Shown in pieces: positions 46,676-57,300 of a DNA stretch of 64,000 nucleotides. The notes under the pieces were generated by a model. That model had not been told where the DNA came from. It did not search any database and saw only the letters and a program-made list of their open reading frames with translations. Location of the stretch: positions 14,638,659 to 14,702,658 of the forward strand of contig CM072811.1 of the NCBI GenBank assembly GCA_037013495.1, in the 5' to 3' direction. Source of the stretch: Hippophae tibetana (lineage: Eukaryota > Streptophyta > Magnoliopsida > Rosales > Elaeagnaceae). How positions within the stretch are numbered: position 1 is the first letter of the stretch; each line of letters opens with the position of its first letter. Made by a program: the position numbers and the translations under genes.

Positions 46676-47899
46676 TCGATTAGAAATCTCGAAGTTCAAT
46701 TGGGTCAACTAGCTACTACTGTCAACAACCGCCCTCAAGGAGCTTTACCTAGTGATACTGAAGTCAATCCAAAAAGGGATGGAAAAGAGCATTGTAAAGC
46801 AGTTACATTGAGAAGTGGAAAAGAGTTAGAAGAAATACACAAGCCCATTTCTCCACCAACTCTTATTGTTAAAGCTATTGACCTAGAAAAACAAGAAAAA
46901 GCTAATGAGAGGGTCGAAGAGAATGAATTAACAGAGAATCCTTTAAAAAAACCATTTCCAGATAATCTCGATCCTTATAATCCACCAATTCCATTTCCTC
47001 AGCATTTCCACAAGAAAAATTTGGATAAACAGTTCTCCAAGTTTCTTGAAGTATTTAAGAAACTTCATATTAACATTCCTTTTGCTGATGCCTTGTAGCA
47101 AATGCCCAGTTATGTGAAATTTATGAAAGACATTCTGTCTAAAAAAAGAAGGTTAGGTGATTTTGAGACAGTTGCTCTCACAGAGGAGTGTAGTGCCATC
47201 CTTCAGAAGAAGCTACCACCTAAGCTGAAAGATCCAGGAAGTTTTACCATTCCTTGTACTATTGGTGAAAATTTTTTTTGTAGAGCTCTGTGCGATCTGG
47301 GTGCAAGCATTAATTTAATGCCACTATCCATCTATCAGAGACTTGGATTAGGAGAAGCACAACCGACCACTGTGACTCTACAACTTGCAGATAGGTCGTT
47401 GAAACACCCAAGAGGCATTATAGAGGATGTGCTTGTCAAGGTTGAAAAATTTATCTTTCCTGCAGATTTCATAATTCTTAACATGGAGAAAGATAAAGAG
47501 ATTCCTATTATTCTCGGGAGACCATTTTTAGCAACTGGTAGGACTTTGATTGATGTTCAAAAAGGAGAGCTCACCATGAGAATTCAAGACCAAGAGGTAA
47601 CTTTCAATGTCTTTAAAGCTATGAAATTTCCAAGAGAATCTGATGATTGCCTCAGAGTTGACATGGTAAATGCTTTAGTTGAAAGCAATTTCAAGGAAAA
47701 TTTGAGTACTGATGCTTTGGAACTTGCACTTGTGAATGACAATATTATTGATAACTTTGATTCTCTTGAATATCTCAAGTTACTTGAAGCATCCCCACAA
47801 CTCTTTAGTCTTCAAGCTGAAAAAGAGGCATCACAAGTTGTAGCACTGTCTAAGTTTACCTATGTGAAGCAATCTATGGAACAAAAACCACTATTATAG
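46676..47899 (+). pseudogene. Athila-2 gag-protease linker and protease
   Basis: In the same frame as the gag end: RNLEVQLGQLA, AVTLRSGKELEE, PFPQHFHKKNLDKQFSKFLEVFKKLHINIPFADAL, TAG at 47096, [40 protein letters not shown], protease [51 protein letters not shown] and ILGRPFLATGRTLIDVQ, to TAG at 47897. Both TAG codons sit where Athila relatives have Glu. Protease residues look intact, but the ORF is severed on both sides. Confidence 0.88.
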
Positions 47900-47927
47900 C
47901 TTAAACCATTGCCTAACCATTTGAGGT

Positions 47928-50741
47928 ATGCTTATTTGGGTGAAATGTTTAACCATGCCTGTGATTATTTCAGCATCTCTAGATGAAGATCAAGAAAAGA
48001 AGTTGTTAAGAGTGTTGAGAAATTACAAGCTGGCATTAGGGTGGTCTATCTCTAACATTAAAGGAATTAGCCCTTCACTATGCATGCACAAGATCTTGTT
48101 TGAGGAAGATTTCAAGCCTACTATTGAGCATCAATGTCGTCTGAATGCAATCATGAAGGAGGTAGTAAAAGATGAGATCATTAAATGGTTAGATGCAGGT
48201 ATTATCTATCCTATTTCAGATAGCTCTTGGGTCAGCTCAATTCATTGTGTTCTGAAGAAAGGAGGAATTACAATGGAGGTTAAAAGCAACAATGAGCTGA
48301 TTCCCACAAGGAAAGTGACGGGTTGGCGAGTATGCATGGATTATATGAAGCTCAATAAGGCCACTCGAAAGGATCATTTTCCTCTTCCATTTATTGACCA
48401 AATGCTAGACAGATTGGCATGACATTCTTTCTATTGTTTCTTGGATGGATATTCAGGATACAACCAAATTTCTATCGCACTTGAGGATCAAGAGAAGACC
48501 ACTTTCATTTGTCCATATGGAACTTTTTCCTTTCGAAGAATGTCGTTTGGCCTTTGCAATGCCCCAGCCACTTTTCAAAGGTGTATGATGGCTATCTTCT
48601 CAAACATGGTGGAAAATTTCATTCAGATATTTATGGATGACTTCTTAGTGTTTGGAGATTAATTTGATATGTGCTTGCATAACCTTTCTTTGGTCTTACA
48701 AAAATGCGAAGAAACAAACTTGGTTTTAAATTGGGAAAAGTGCCACTTCATGGTAGAAGAAGGTGTTCTCGGCCATCTAATTTCGTCAAAGGGAATTGAA
48801 GTGGATAGGGCAAAGATTGAAACCATTGAGAAACTACCGCCTCCAACCTCAGTGAAAGGAATTAGAAGTTTTCTTGGTCATGCAGGATTCTATAGGCGAT
48901 TCATAAAGGATTTCTCCAAGATATCTAAGCCTCTTTGCAACCTTTTGGAGAAAGATACAAAATTCACATTTGACGAAGATTGTTTTGAAGCTTTCCGGAT
49001 TTTGAAAGAAAAGTTTATCACGGCTCCCATCATTATTGCACCAGATTGGAACCTACCGTTCGAGCTCATGTGTGATGCCAGTGATTTTGCGGTAGGAGCT
49101 ATTTTAGGACAACGAAAAAAGAGAGTTTTCCATGCCATTTACTATGCTAGCAAAACTTTGACCGAAGCTCAACTGAATTATGCTACCACTGAAAAAGAAT
49201 TACTTGCTGTTGTATATGCTTTTGAAAAGTTTCGTTCCTACCTAATCGGCACTAAGGTGACAGTTTATATGAACCATTCTGCTATAAAATATCTTATGGC
49301 TAAGAAAGATGCAAAACCAAGATTGATTAGATGGATCCTCCTACTGCAAGAATTTGATTTGGAGATCAAGGATAAAAAGGGAACCAAAAATCAAGTGGCT
49401 GATCATCTATCAAGATTGGAGAATAATAATGGAGTCGTAGACAAGACAATCATTGGTGAGACTTTTTCTGATGAGCGACTATTTTTCTTAGATCATAGAA
49501 CTCTGCCATGGTACGCAGACTATGTTAATTATATCGTAAGCAACGTGCTCCCACCTGAAATGTCTTTCCAACAGAAGAAAAAATTCTTACACGATGTTAA
49601 GTACTATTTATGGGATGAGCCTTACTTGTTTAAGCATTGTGCAGATCAATTTATCAGAAGGTGTATCCCAAGGGAAGAAATTGAAAATATACTTAAATAT
49701 TGTCATTCTTCAGCCTACGGAGGCCATTTTGGAAGAGAAAGAACAACAGCTAAGGTTCTTCAATCTTGTTTTTACTGGCCAAATCTGTTTAAAGATGCAC
49801 ATTTCTTTGTTTCACAATGTGACAGGTGCCAAAGAGTTGGTAACATTTCTAAGAAACACGAGATGCCTCTAAACAATATTCTTGAGGTAGAAATATTTGA
49901 TGTCTAGGGAATTGATTTCATGGGGCCGTTTGTCTCTTCTTACAACAATTTCTACATTTTGGTTGCTGTGGATTATGTTTCTAAGAGGGTAGAGGCAATT
50001 CCCTTGCCTACCAATGATTCTAAATTGGTGTTGAATTTTCTAAAGAAAAACATTTTTACTCGTTTTGGCACCCCAAGGGCAATCATAAGCAATGGGGGAA
50101 CTCATTTTTGCAACAAATCTTTTGAAACCCTCCTTGCTAAATACGATGTCTCTCACAAGGTCGCAACTGCTTACCATCCTCAAACTAGTGGAAAAGTGGA
50201 GATATCAAACAGAGAGGTGAAGAGGATCTTGGAGAAGACGGTAAATCCTTCAAGGAAGGATTGGTCTAAAAGGTTGGATGATGCACTCTGGGCATACCGA
50301 ACAACATATAAGACACCCATTGGGATGTCCCCATATCGGTTAGTGTTTGGGAAAGCTTGTCATCTCCCGGTTGAATTAGAACACCATGCGTATTGGGCTA
50401 TCAAAAATTTAAATTTTGATTTAGGAGCCGTTGGCGAAAAACGTCTCCTACAACTCAATGAGATGGACGAGATTCGTTTACACGCTTATGAAAATGCCGA
50501 GATTTATAAGGAAAAAACGAAGAGGTGGCATGACAACAAAATCTTGCATCGACACTTTGAACCAGGACAGAAACTACTCCTCTTCAACTCTCGTTTGAAG
50601 TTCTTCTCAGGAAAATTGAATTCTAAGTGGTCAGGGCCTTTCATTATTATCAAAGTACACCCATATGGGGCTGTTGAGATTAAAGGTGAAGAATCACAAA
50701 ACAGTTTCCAAGTGAACGGGCAAAGACTCAAACATTATTGA
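47928..50741 (+). pseudogene. Athila-2 RT, RNase H and integrase with three stops
   Basis: A frameshift near 47950 precedes this. One frame then holds RT (GWSISNIKGISPSLCMHKI, DAGIIYPISDSSWVSSIH, GWRVCMDYMKLN), TGA at 48420, SFYCFLDGYSGYNQISIA, FMDD, TAA at 48660, the RT end, RNase H ([23 protein letters not shown]), integrase HHCC (GGHFGRERT...QCDRCQR), TAG at 49905 replacing Trp, [17 protein letters not shown] and [15 protein letters not shown], and the tail. RNase H SDH reads MNH, and the second integrase Asp is Asn. No chromodomain. Confidence 0.9.
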
Positions 50742-50810
50742 GGGGGTGACATTGATCGTCAAAAGTCCACCATTTTCTTATCTGATCCAACCTAAAGCAA
50801 GGATAAAGGC

Positions 50811-50858
50811 AGTCAAGCTGATGACTCTAAATCAAGCGCTTCATGGGAGGCAACCCAT
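50811..50858 (+). other. Two-hairpin cassette after pol (Athila-2)
   Basis: Hairpin 1 is AGTCA (50811-50815), loop AGCTGA, TGACT (50822-50826). After CTAAATCAAGCGCTTC, hairpin 2 is ATGGG (50843-50847), loop AGGCAA, CCCAT (50854-50858). The hairpin 1 stem sequence is unrelated to ACGTCTT of Athila-1 yet pairs at the same place. AAGCGCT and hairpin 2 are conserved. Confidence 0.7.
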
Positions 50859-51051
50859 ATGTTTTAATTTTTATTTATTTGTTTATTGTCTTTTAGAACA
50901 TGTAGTAGTTTCATATTTCTTCATGCTGTTATTTTGTTTTGATAGGTGCAAATCGAAGAAGGTAAAACGATTTTGGAATTCAATCTCACAAGTCAACTCA
51001 CCATTCAGGGAAGTTTCTTTTAACACATCTCCTTTGTTCTTTAAATTTCCA

Positions 51052-51088
51052 CACATTGGGGAAAATGTGCATATTAAGTTTGGGGGTG
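51052..51088 (+). other. Internal hairpin and PPT-like tract (Athila-2)
   Basis: CACATT (51052-51057), loop GGGGAA, AATGTG (51064-51069), then AAGTTTGGGGGTG (51076-51088), nearly identical to the true PPT at 52249-52262. Same design as Athila-1 10655-10690. Confidence 0.6.
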
Positions 51089-52248
51089 TTGAAATTAAAC
51101 TTATTGGAAATATTGCTTGATGTTGTTGCTTGTCTAGTTTTGTTTGTTTGGTTGATCGAACATTAGAAGATATTTTGCATTTAATGGTGATCTAATTTTT
51201 GTTATGACATTTCTTCATTTTAAGTAATACATAACTCCTTTAAAAATTCGAATATTGTCTAAGGGATGAATAATTTTTACACATGTCTCATTTTTACAAG
51301 AATAAATATTTATGAGCACTAGTCTTGATTTTTGAGTTGCCATGATAATTTAGAGAAGGTTTATGTGAGTATGGAATTCGATTGATATATGTGGTGTCAC
51401 AGTTTCTCTTAGAATTTATTTGATTTTCTCTCGAGGCAAAATTATAGATAACTTTTAACTAAGAAAATGATTTAGGCCATCTTTGGATCGTTTGAGCCTT
51501 TCTATCTACCTTCACATGCTTTATCCATAGTATACCCTTTTGAGCTTCAAAGTTCTATATATATTTTTATTTCATTTCAAAGCCTACTAAATATATATAT
51601 ATATATATATATATGGAGATATGTCTATTTTTCTTATCGAACTAACATGTGACAATTGTTAGTAAATATTTAATGATATATCAGAAAAAAAAGGATACTG
51701 AAAAAAAAAATATTCTGAAAAAAAAACAGAAAAGAATAGAAAAAAAAGGGTTATTGTATGTGATGTTAAATCCCAAATTGGGAAGTATTTATTGTGATGA
51801 TAGAAGATCTCTTGTTTCAATCCTAAAATGTTGTTTAGGAAAAATTGAGCTAAATATACTTTTATCCTACCTTTACCTAAGCCATACATTACAAGCTTAA
51901 TAAAGTCCTATTGATTTTTGGTTGTGTTTGTCTACATTAGTGGAGAGAGAAATGAAAAATAAACGTATGAGATTTGTGATTTCATTAAAATCGGTTTGAT
52001 TTTATATTTGCATAAACTGATCCAGATTGCATGCGACTAAAAATGAAAAGACTTTACACACACACTACCATTCATTGTGAAAATGGAATATATTTTTAAA
52101 TTGATTTTGATACTTAGATAAAATTCTTTTATTTCTTTGAGTTATGTAAATTGGAATGACTAAAAAGAAATATTTTGAAAATCACTATTTTAAATGCAGT
52201 TATCTTTGTTTTATTTTTTTTCTTTTGCTCGAGGACTAGCAAAAACTT

Positions 52249-52262
52249 AAGTTTGGGGGTGT
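52249..52262 (+). other. Polypurine tract of Athila-2
   Basis: AAGTTTGGGGGTGT abuts TGATAACTG of the 3' LTR. Confidence 0.85.
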
Positions 52263-54292
52263 TGATAACTGTTTTTTATATAGTTATTTTCAACTATTTT
52301 ATTAATTAAAATTGCTATGTTCTTAATGTTTTTAGTTAATTTTAGTTTAATAAATTAGTATTTACTGTTTTTTAAATATTTTAATAAAAATTAAATAATT
52401 TGTATCGAAAACTTACTTAATTGCAAATTTGTGTCCAAAAATATAATTTCAAATAAAAGAGTGTTTAATTGCAATTTGTAAAAGTAGAAAATATAATTTA
52501 AATTAAAATCGGGCTTAATTTTAATTATTGAAAGTTTAAACATTTAATTTAAATTACCAAAAGGGCTATATTGCAATTAAAAAAAGTTTAAAATGTAATT
52601 TGAAATATATTTGTGGGTGAAAATACAATTAATAAAAGTGAGTTTTCTACGCAGGAAAGAAATTCCACGAGGCATCATCCACGCTTCACTGTGGACCGTC
52701 AGATCAACGCATAAACGGTTAGGATGCACACGTGTTCTCAAACCTGACCAAGGAGAGTGAGTGCAAAATTCCTCTGTCACGCGGCTCGGTGCCCGAGTGG
52801 GGCCTACTGGTCGTGCAGACTGGCGTGCAGGGTGGGACCCACATGTAGGCTGCACAAAATTCCCCGAGGCGCATCGCTCACCGTTGGATCAGTTGAACGG
52901 TCCAGATTGAAGCACGTGGATCCAACTGTCACGCACCGAGCCACTCTTCGACAAAATCGCGTGCGTTGCGCTCCATCGTTTCTCCATAAGCCCGACCTGC
53001 CCGTCCAATGAAACGCTAACACGTGTCTCTGAATTGCTCGTAGCCAATCACATGGAGACACGTGACATGCGTAGAAGAAGAAAAAAATTTAGAAACGCGC
53101 AGAATTGTTTTCACGCGTGATGATTTTTTATTCCCCCCCCCCCATTTATTTGTGTCCCCCACTAATATAAAAATAATAATAAAAAATAAAAAATGAATAA
53201 TTGAAAAGTGGGGGATATATGTAACGGAATTTTTTCATTTGGATGCGTTTTTTTTTGTTTTGTTTTTTTTTTTTTTTTGCAGAATTCTCTCTTCTTCGTT
53301 TTTTAATTTTTATTTTGAGCAGAGAGTTCTCTCTCAAATTTTTAAAGGGATTTTCTAGTTCTCTGGTTTCTTTAATTATTTCCTCTTAAGAAGTTTTCAT
53401 TTTTCCTCTCTACGTGTCTCTTTTACACGCAGAAAATTTTATTTTGACATTTTTGTTGTGTATTATCTTAGGGAAATTACAAAGAAAGAGGTTGACGAAG
53501 AAGAAGGAAATGGAAGAAATTATTTTTCATTGAGGAATCGTGAAAGAGTTTCTCCTAACTCATTTTCTTTTAATTTTTGTTTCTCTACAATGTTTTATTT
53601 TTGTGGTGTTGTAATTTTAATTGCTGCTATGAACTAATCTATTTGTTCTAGGATTGCAGTGTTACATAAATTATGAAACTTGAAGTAATTATTTTTGAAT
53701 GATTTGTGGAACTGTTTTAAGTTGTTTATTTTACCTGCTTTAAATGTTTTTAATTATGGGAAGATTAATTAACTGATATGTGGCACTTAAATAAACTTGA
53801 AAAAGGAATTTTTGTGTGTTTCTCGGGATAAAATAACGTATATACATAAGGGATAGAAATATACTTTTATTGTATGTGTAACTTTTTGAGAACTCAAAAC
53901 TTAATAAATCTGGTTGAAATTAATTCTCATAGGAATATAGTGAATCATTTTAACTGGATGTGTCTGTATGGAGCTTGAAAAAGATATATGGATAAATTAG
54001 GAGTTCTTGGTTAATAACTTAAAACATGAGACCATAAATCAAGAGAGAATAAAATATTCAAGTGAATTAATTTGGGTAAACTACAATCCTAGAATTTTCA
54101 TAAAAATTGTTAAAAAGAAACAAATATATTGATTAAGTCAAACTGCATAAAATTATTGATTGTTTGAATAAAATTAGGTTTAAATAATTTTAGTAATTAA
54201 CAAGAGTTGGTAACATTTCTCTGTGGGAATGATAATTTATTTATCATAATATTACTTGATACCGTGTATACTTGCACGTTTTTTCGTAATTT
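52263..54292 (+). repeat. Athila-2 3' LTR
   Basis: About 2030 bp, beginning TGATAACTGTTTTTT; the end is placed near CGTAATTTTCA, where the 342-bp repeat begins, so the last few bases are uncertain. Compared with the 5' copy, the AT-rich U5 part (53640-54260) has about four differences but the GC-rich block (52650-53070) has several times more. The C run is 11 here against 15. Confidence 0.85.
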
Positions 54293-54635
54293 TCACTCAC
54301 TTTGATAAGTCAAATTTAAGCATTCAATCAAGAACATAAGAAGGTAAAGTAAGAAGCTTTCTGAAATAAACTTTTTATTAACAATATATAGTCTTCCCAA
54401 GATTACATAGCTGCTGCATTTTTATAACAAAAAATCCTCATGAAAACCCTATATGCAAATTGAAGCCTAAAGAAAACCCTAGGAATAAATTCAAACCCTA
54501 AAGAAAAAAATCCTAGAAGAAATAGGCCTAATTAGTGGTGGATTGGGCCTAATCAATCCATAAAAATAAAAGACTAAAAAAACTTATGATATATAAAACG
54601 TAAAGGCCCATAATTAGTTAAAACAACAATATCTT
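54293..54635. repeat. 342-bp direct repeat flanking Athila-2, right copy
   Basis: Partner of 43466-43807. It continues into unique Gypsy-B antisense DNA at 54636 (CCTAAAGTAATCCC), so it belonged to Gypsy-B DNA before Athila-2 arrived. Confidence 0.85.
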
Positions 54636-54769
54636 CCTAAAGTAATCCCTGCATCCAATTGATCTTCCAAATATAATCCTTAGTCATTGTACCACAAATT
54701 CCTTGCCAAAGATATTAGGAATAATTGGGAACATAAACTTGATCAGTACCTCGATCTCCATTATTTCCC

Positions 54770-54965
54770 TCATCTTTGAAAAGATTCATCCTCAATTCTT
54801 AGCTTTGTATATAGGTCTATTTGGTATTGTGGATCTAGGTTTGAAGTCTATTTGATGCTAAATGCCTTGAAAAAGATGTAATCCATAGGGAATATCTTTA
54901 AAAAATAAGTCCTCAAAGTCATGCAATAAAGACACAACAACATTAGGCAAAGATAAATTAAGATC
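54770..54965 (-). pseudogene. Gypsy-B pol remnant: linker fused to C terminus
   Basis: The minus strand reads VVSLLHDFEDLFFKDIPYGLHLFQGI, HQIDFKPRSTIPNRPIYKAKN (the segment just before RT), then LRMNLFKDEGNN, the tail after integrase. RT, RNase H and integrase are missing between them. Confidence 0.65.
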
Positions 54966-55259
54966 ATTAGTAGAAGGATAAGAATTTGTACATAAGTAAA
55001 AATACTTATTGCCTTACCATTATTATGTTCTAAATATCATGTTTTTCACCAATTGCACTCATTATTCTATTTTTCTCTCATATTTGCTCAATTCTCTTCC
55101 CTTTTTGCTCACTTTTATCTCCTTTTAAACACTTTTCTCTCATTTTTGCTCACTTTTCTCTCCATTTTTCCTCTCGAACTCACTTGCTCTCTTCTTATTT
55201 CCCTCTTTCTCATAATTTCCCCCCCTCATATTGCACTATCTTGCTATCCTAATCTGGTC
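54966..55259. other. Gypsy-B interior, no clear coding
   Basis: A T/C-rich stretch with TTTTGCTCACTTTTCTC-type phrases. The 79-residue plus-strand ORF at 55053 is low complexity. Confidence 0.4.
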
Positions 55260-55640
55260 CTTATAAGCTTTCAACGGTTTGAAAGGGGCTAATACAACGT
55301 TTTGGTTGTTCATTACAAAACTATAATGAATTTTACACCCATCATGCATCACCCTCTTATCAAATTGCTATGGTCAACCAAGCAAAATGTGATTAGCATA
55401 CATCGATGCCATATTACAAAGAACCCCATCTTAATGTTTTCCAATTGAAAAATGAACCCAAACTATTTTTTTAACCTTTACATCGCCACATTCAATCATC
55501 CATTGTAGCTTGTATGATTTGGGATGCTTCTACCATTTCAAATTCAATTTTTCTACAAGCAAGGTACTAACAACATTAGTGTAGCTCCCATTGTCAATAA
55601 TTAACATGCATACCTTATCTTTCATGTGGTATCTTGTGTG
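55260..55640 (-). pseudogene. Gypsy-B aspartic protease remnant
   Basis: Broken minus-strand peptides: MLIIDNGSYTNVVSTLLVEKLNL, KHPKSYKLQWM, GDVKVKK and HSNLI in the order of a plant Ty3/Gypsy protease (active site as DNG). Frameshifts and stops are throughout. Confidence 0.65.
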
Positions 55641-55671
55641 GAAAATATGACCACATTATCCCTCATCTCCT

Positions 55672-55926
55672 TCAATGGTGGAATTTCAACATCACTTGAA
55701 CTAGCACTTTCATTTTCTCAATTTTCTTATACAACCATAATAACCTTTTTGGGCATTCAGAAGCAATATGTCTGAATCCTTTGCACATGAAACAGTTAAT
55801 ATCAATTGACTTAGTAAGAGTTTTAGTTTTGGGTTTACCTATGGGATCAACAATTGAATTCTTGAACTTTACTTCATATTTTCTTCTATAGGCAACTTTG
55901 TGGTCCTCCCAATTTGATTTCCATGA
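55672..55926 (-). pseudogene. Gypsy-B gag C terminus with zinc knuckle
   Basis: The minus strand reads NCFMCKGFRHIASECPKR, a complete C-x2-C-x4-H-x4-C knuckle preceded by a Lys-rich linker. CACTA-2 lies directly upstream (right side). Confidence 0.75.
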
Positions 55927-56893
55927 CACTACTACAAAAAGGGGTATTAAAGTTAGTTCAGTGAACCGACTTTAAATGAAATGACTTAAATTTTAAAGTC
56001 GGTTCACGTGGTGAATCGACTTTATTTTTTTTCTTAAATTTAATCATTTTCTATTATACTCAAATAAAAACCTATATTCGAGAAGGAAAAAATCAAAATC
56101 AGTTTAGCAAATAGTTCAAATAATACAAATATTTGAAAAATAAAATATTAATTAATAGCAGAAAAATTACCATGGTTTTGTTCTATTTTATTCAAGATCA
56201 TCATATTCTTTTCCTAATGTTATAATACAAACCTACATATATAATACAAAAATTTATACACAAATAATAATACATAATAACAAAAAAAAATATGAATAAT
56301 AAGTGCGTAAAATTAATAGAAATACTTACAAAAGTAAATGAAGTGACAAAATGAAGGAAAGGAAGAAAAAATGGTGTTTTGTAAGTGAGAAATGGGTATA
56401 AGGTTTTTGAGTATTTTGCTCAAAAAATAGGGGATCTAAAAGATTAGTTAGAGAGGAAGAAAACCCACTAACTGGTGCTGAAATTGGTAGTCGTAGGTGG
56501 CTGGAAAATGAGAAAGAGTGGAGGAGAAGTGGATGAGGTTTTGGGTTTTTTAGAGTTATGCAACGCTTGGAATAGTTTCTGTCTGGGGAAGAAAGAAGAG
56601 AAAAGAATTTATCCACGTGTGTAGCGTCGGTTCCAAGTGTCCACTGACACTACGCTACGTGGATAGCGTCGGTTGACCCTTGGAACCGATGCTACGCTAC
56701 ATGGATACCATCGGTTAACACTTGGAACCGACGCTACATCCATACATAGCATCGGTTCGACACGTCAACCAATGCTACATCCTACGTGGATAGCATCGGT
56801 TCTACACTGAACCGACTTTAAATTCATTATAGGTTGGTTTTTTCCAAAAACCGACTTTACATATCGACTTAAATACCCATTTTTGTAGTAGTG
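55927..56893. mobile_element. CACTA-2: short non-autonomous CACTA element
   Basis: 967 bp, from CACTACTACAAAAAGGGGTA to its mirrored end TTTTTGTAGTAGTG. Subterminal TAGCGTCGGTT/AACCGACGCTA repeats are dense at 56610-56800. It shares its right part with CACTA-1. Flanking 3-mers are TGA and ATA, so a perfect TSD is not seen. The minus-strand ORF 56326-56616 is not conserved as coding in CACTA-1. It lies inside Gypsy-B gag. Confidence 0.85.
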
Positions 56894-56995
56894 ATATGGA
56901 GAACTAAAGAATGAACCAAATATAAACCTTTTGGAGTTGATTTTATTCTCCACTTTAATGGGCTTATGTAGTAGTTCAACCATCTCTACATAATG

Positions 56996-57300
56996 TTACA
57001 ATTCAACCATGTCAACAATTTTCCTGTTTAATCCATCAATGAATCTAGCCATTTTGGTTTCTCTATATTCCTCTGTGTGTGCTCTAATCATGGAAATTTC
57101 CATCTCCTTATAATAATCTACTACACTCATAGAACCTTGAACTAACCCTTTCAAATTTCTATATAAATACCTATAGTAATGTCTAGGTATAAATCTCTTA
57201 TGCATCACCAACTTTATCTATTCCTATGACCAAATAGTTCTCTCATCATTACATTTCTTATTGACCACAAATTGATCCAATCATATACCTACATAATATT
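56996..57300 (-). pseudogene. Gypsy-B gag core
   Basis: The minus strand reads KRFIPRHYYRYLYRNLKGLVQGSMSVVDYYKEMEISMIRAHTEEYRETKMARFIDGLNRKIVDMVEL, in pieces the typical plant Ty3/Gypsy retrotrans-gag core. It is open for 71 residues; the flanks are broken. Confidence 0.8.

Larger units (their letters stand above)
50742..52249 (+). other. Athila-2 3' non-coding region
   Basis: 1.5 kb without an env-like gene. The 124-residue ORF at 50746-51120 overlaps the RNA structures and has no recognisable domain. It carries the two-hairpin cassette, an internal hairpin plus PPT-like tract, and an (AT)n run near 51590-51614. Confidence 0.75.
43808..54292 (+). mobile_element. Athila-2: dead Athila element of a second family
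   Basis: 5' LTR 43808-45791, broken gag and pol, 3' region, PPT, 3' LTR 52263-54292. The last ~28 bp of the 5' LTR, the PBS, the leader and the first part of gag are deleted (junction near 45792). Pol has several stops and frameshifts and lost catalytic Asp residues. No 5-bp TSD: ATCTT on the left, CTCAC on the right. Instead a 342-bp repeat flanks it. No second gag is present. Confidence 0.88.

Noticed and set aside
50746..51120. 124-residue ORF after Athila-2 pol
   Set aside because: Overlaps the two-hairpin cassette and internal PPT-like tract, and has no counterpart in Athila-1.
55924..56896. 3-bp TSD for CACTA-2
   Set aside because: TGA and ATA flank the element and do not match, so only the terminal repeats support its ends.
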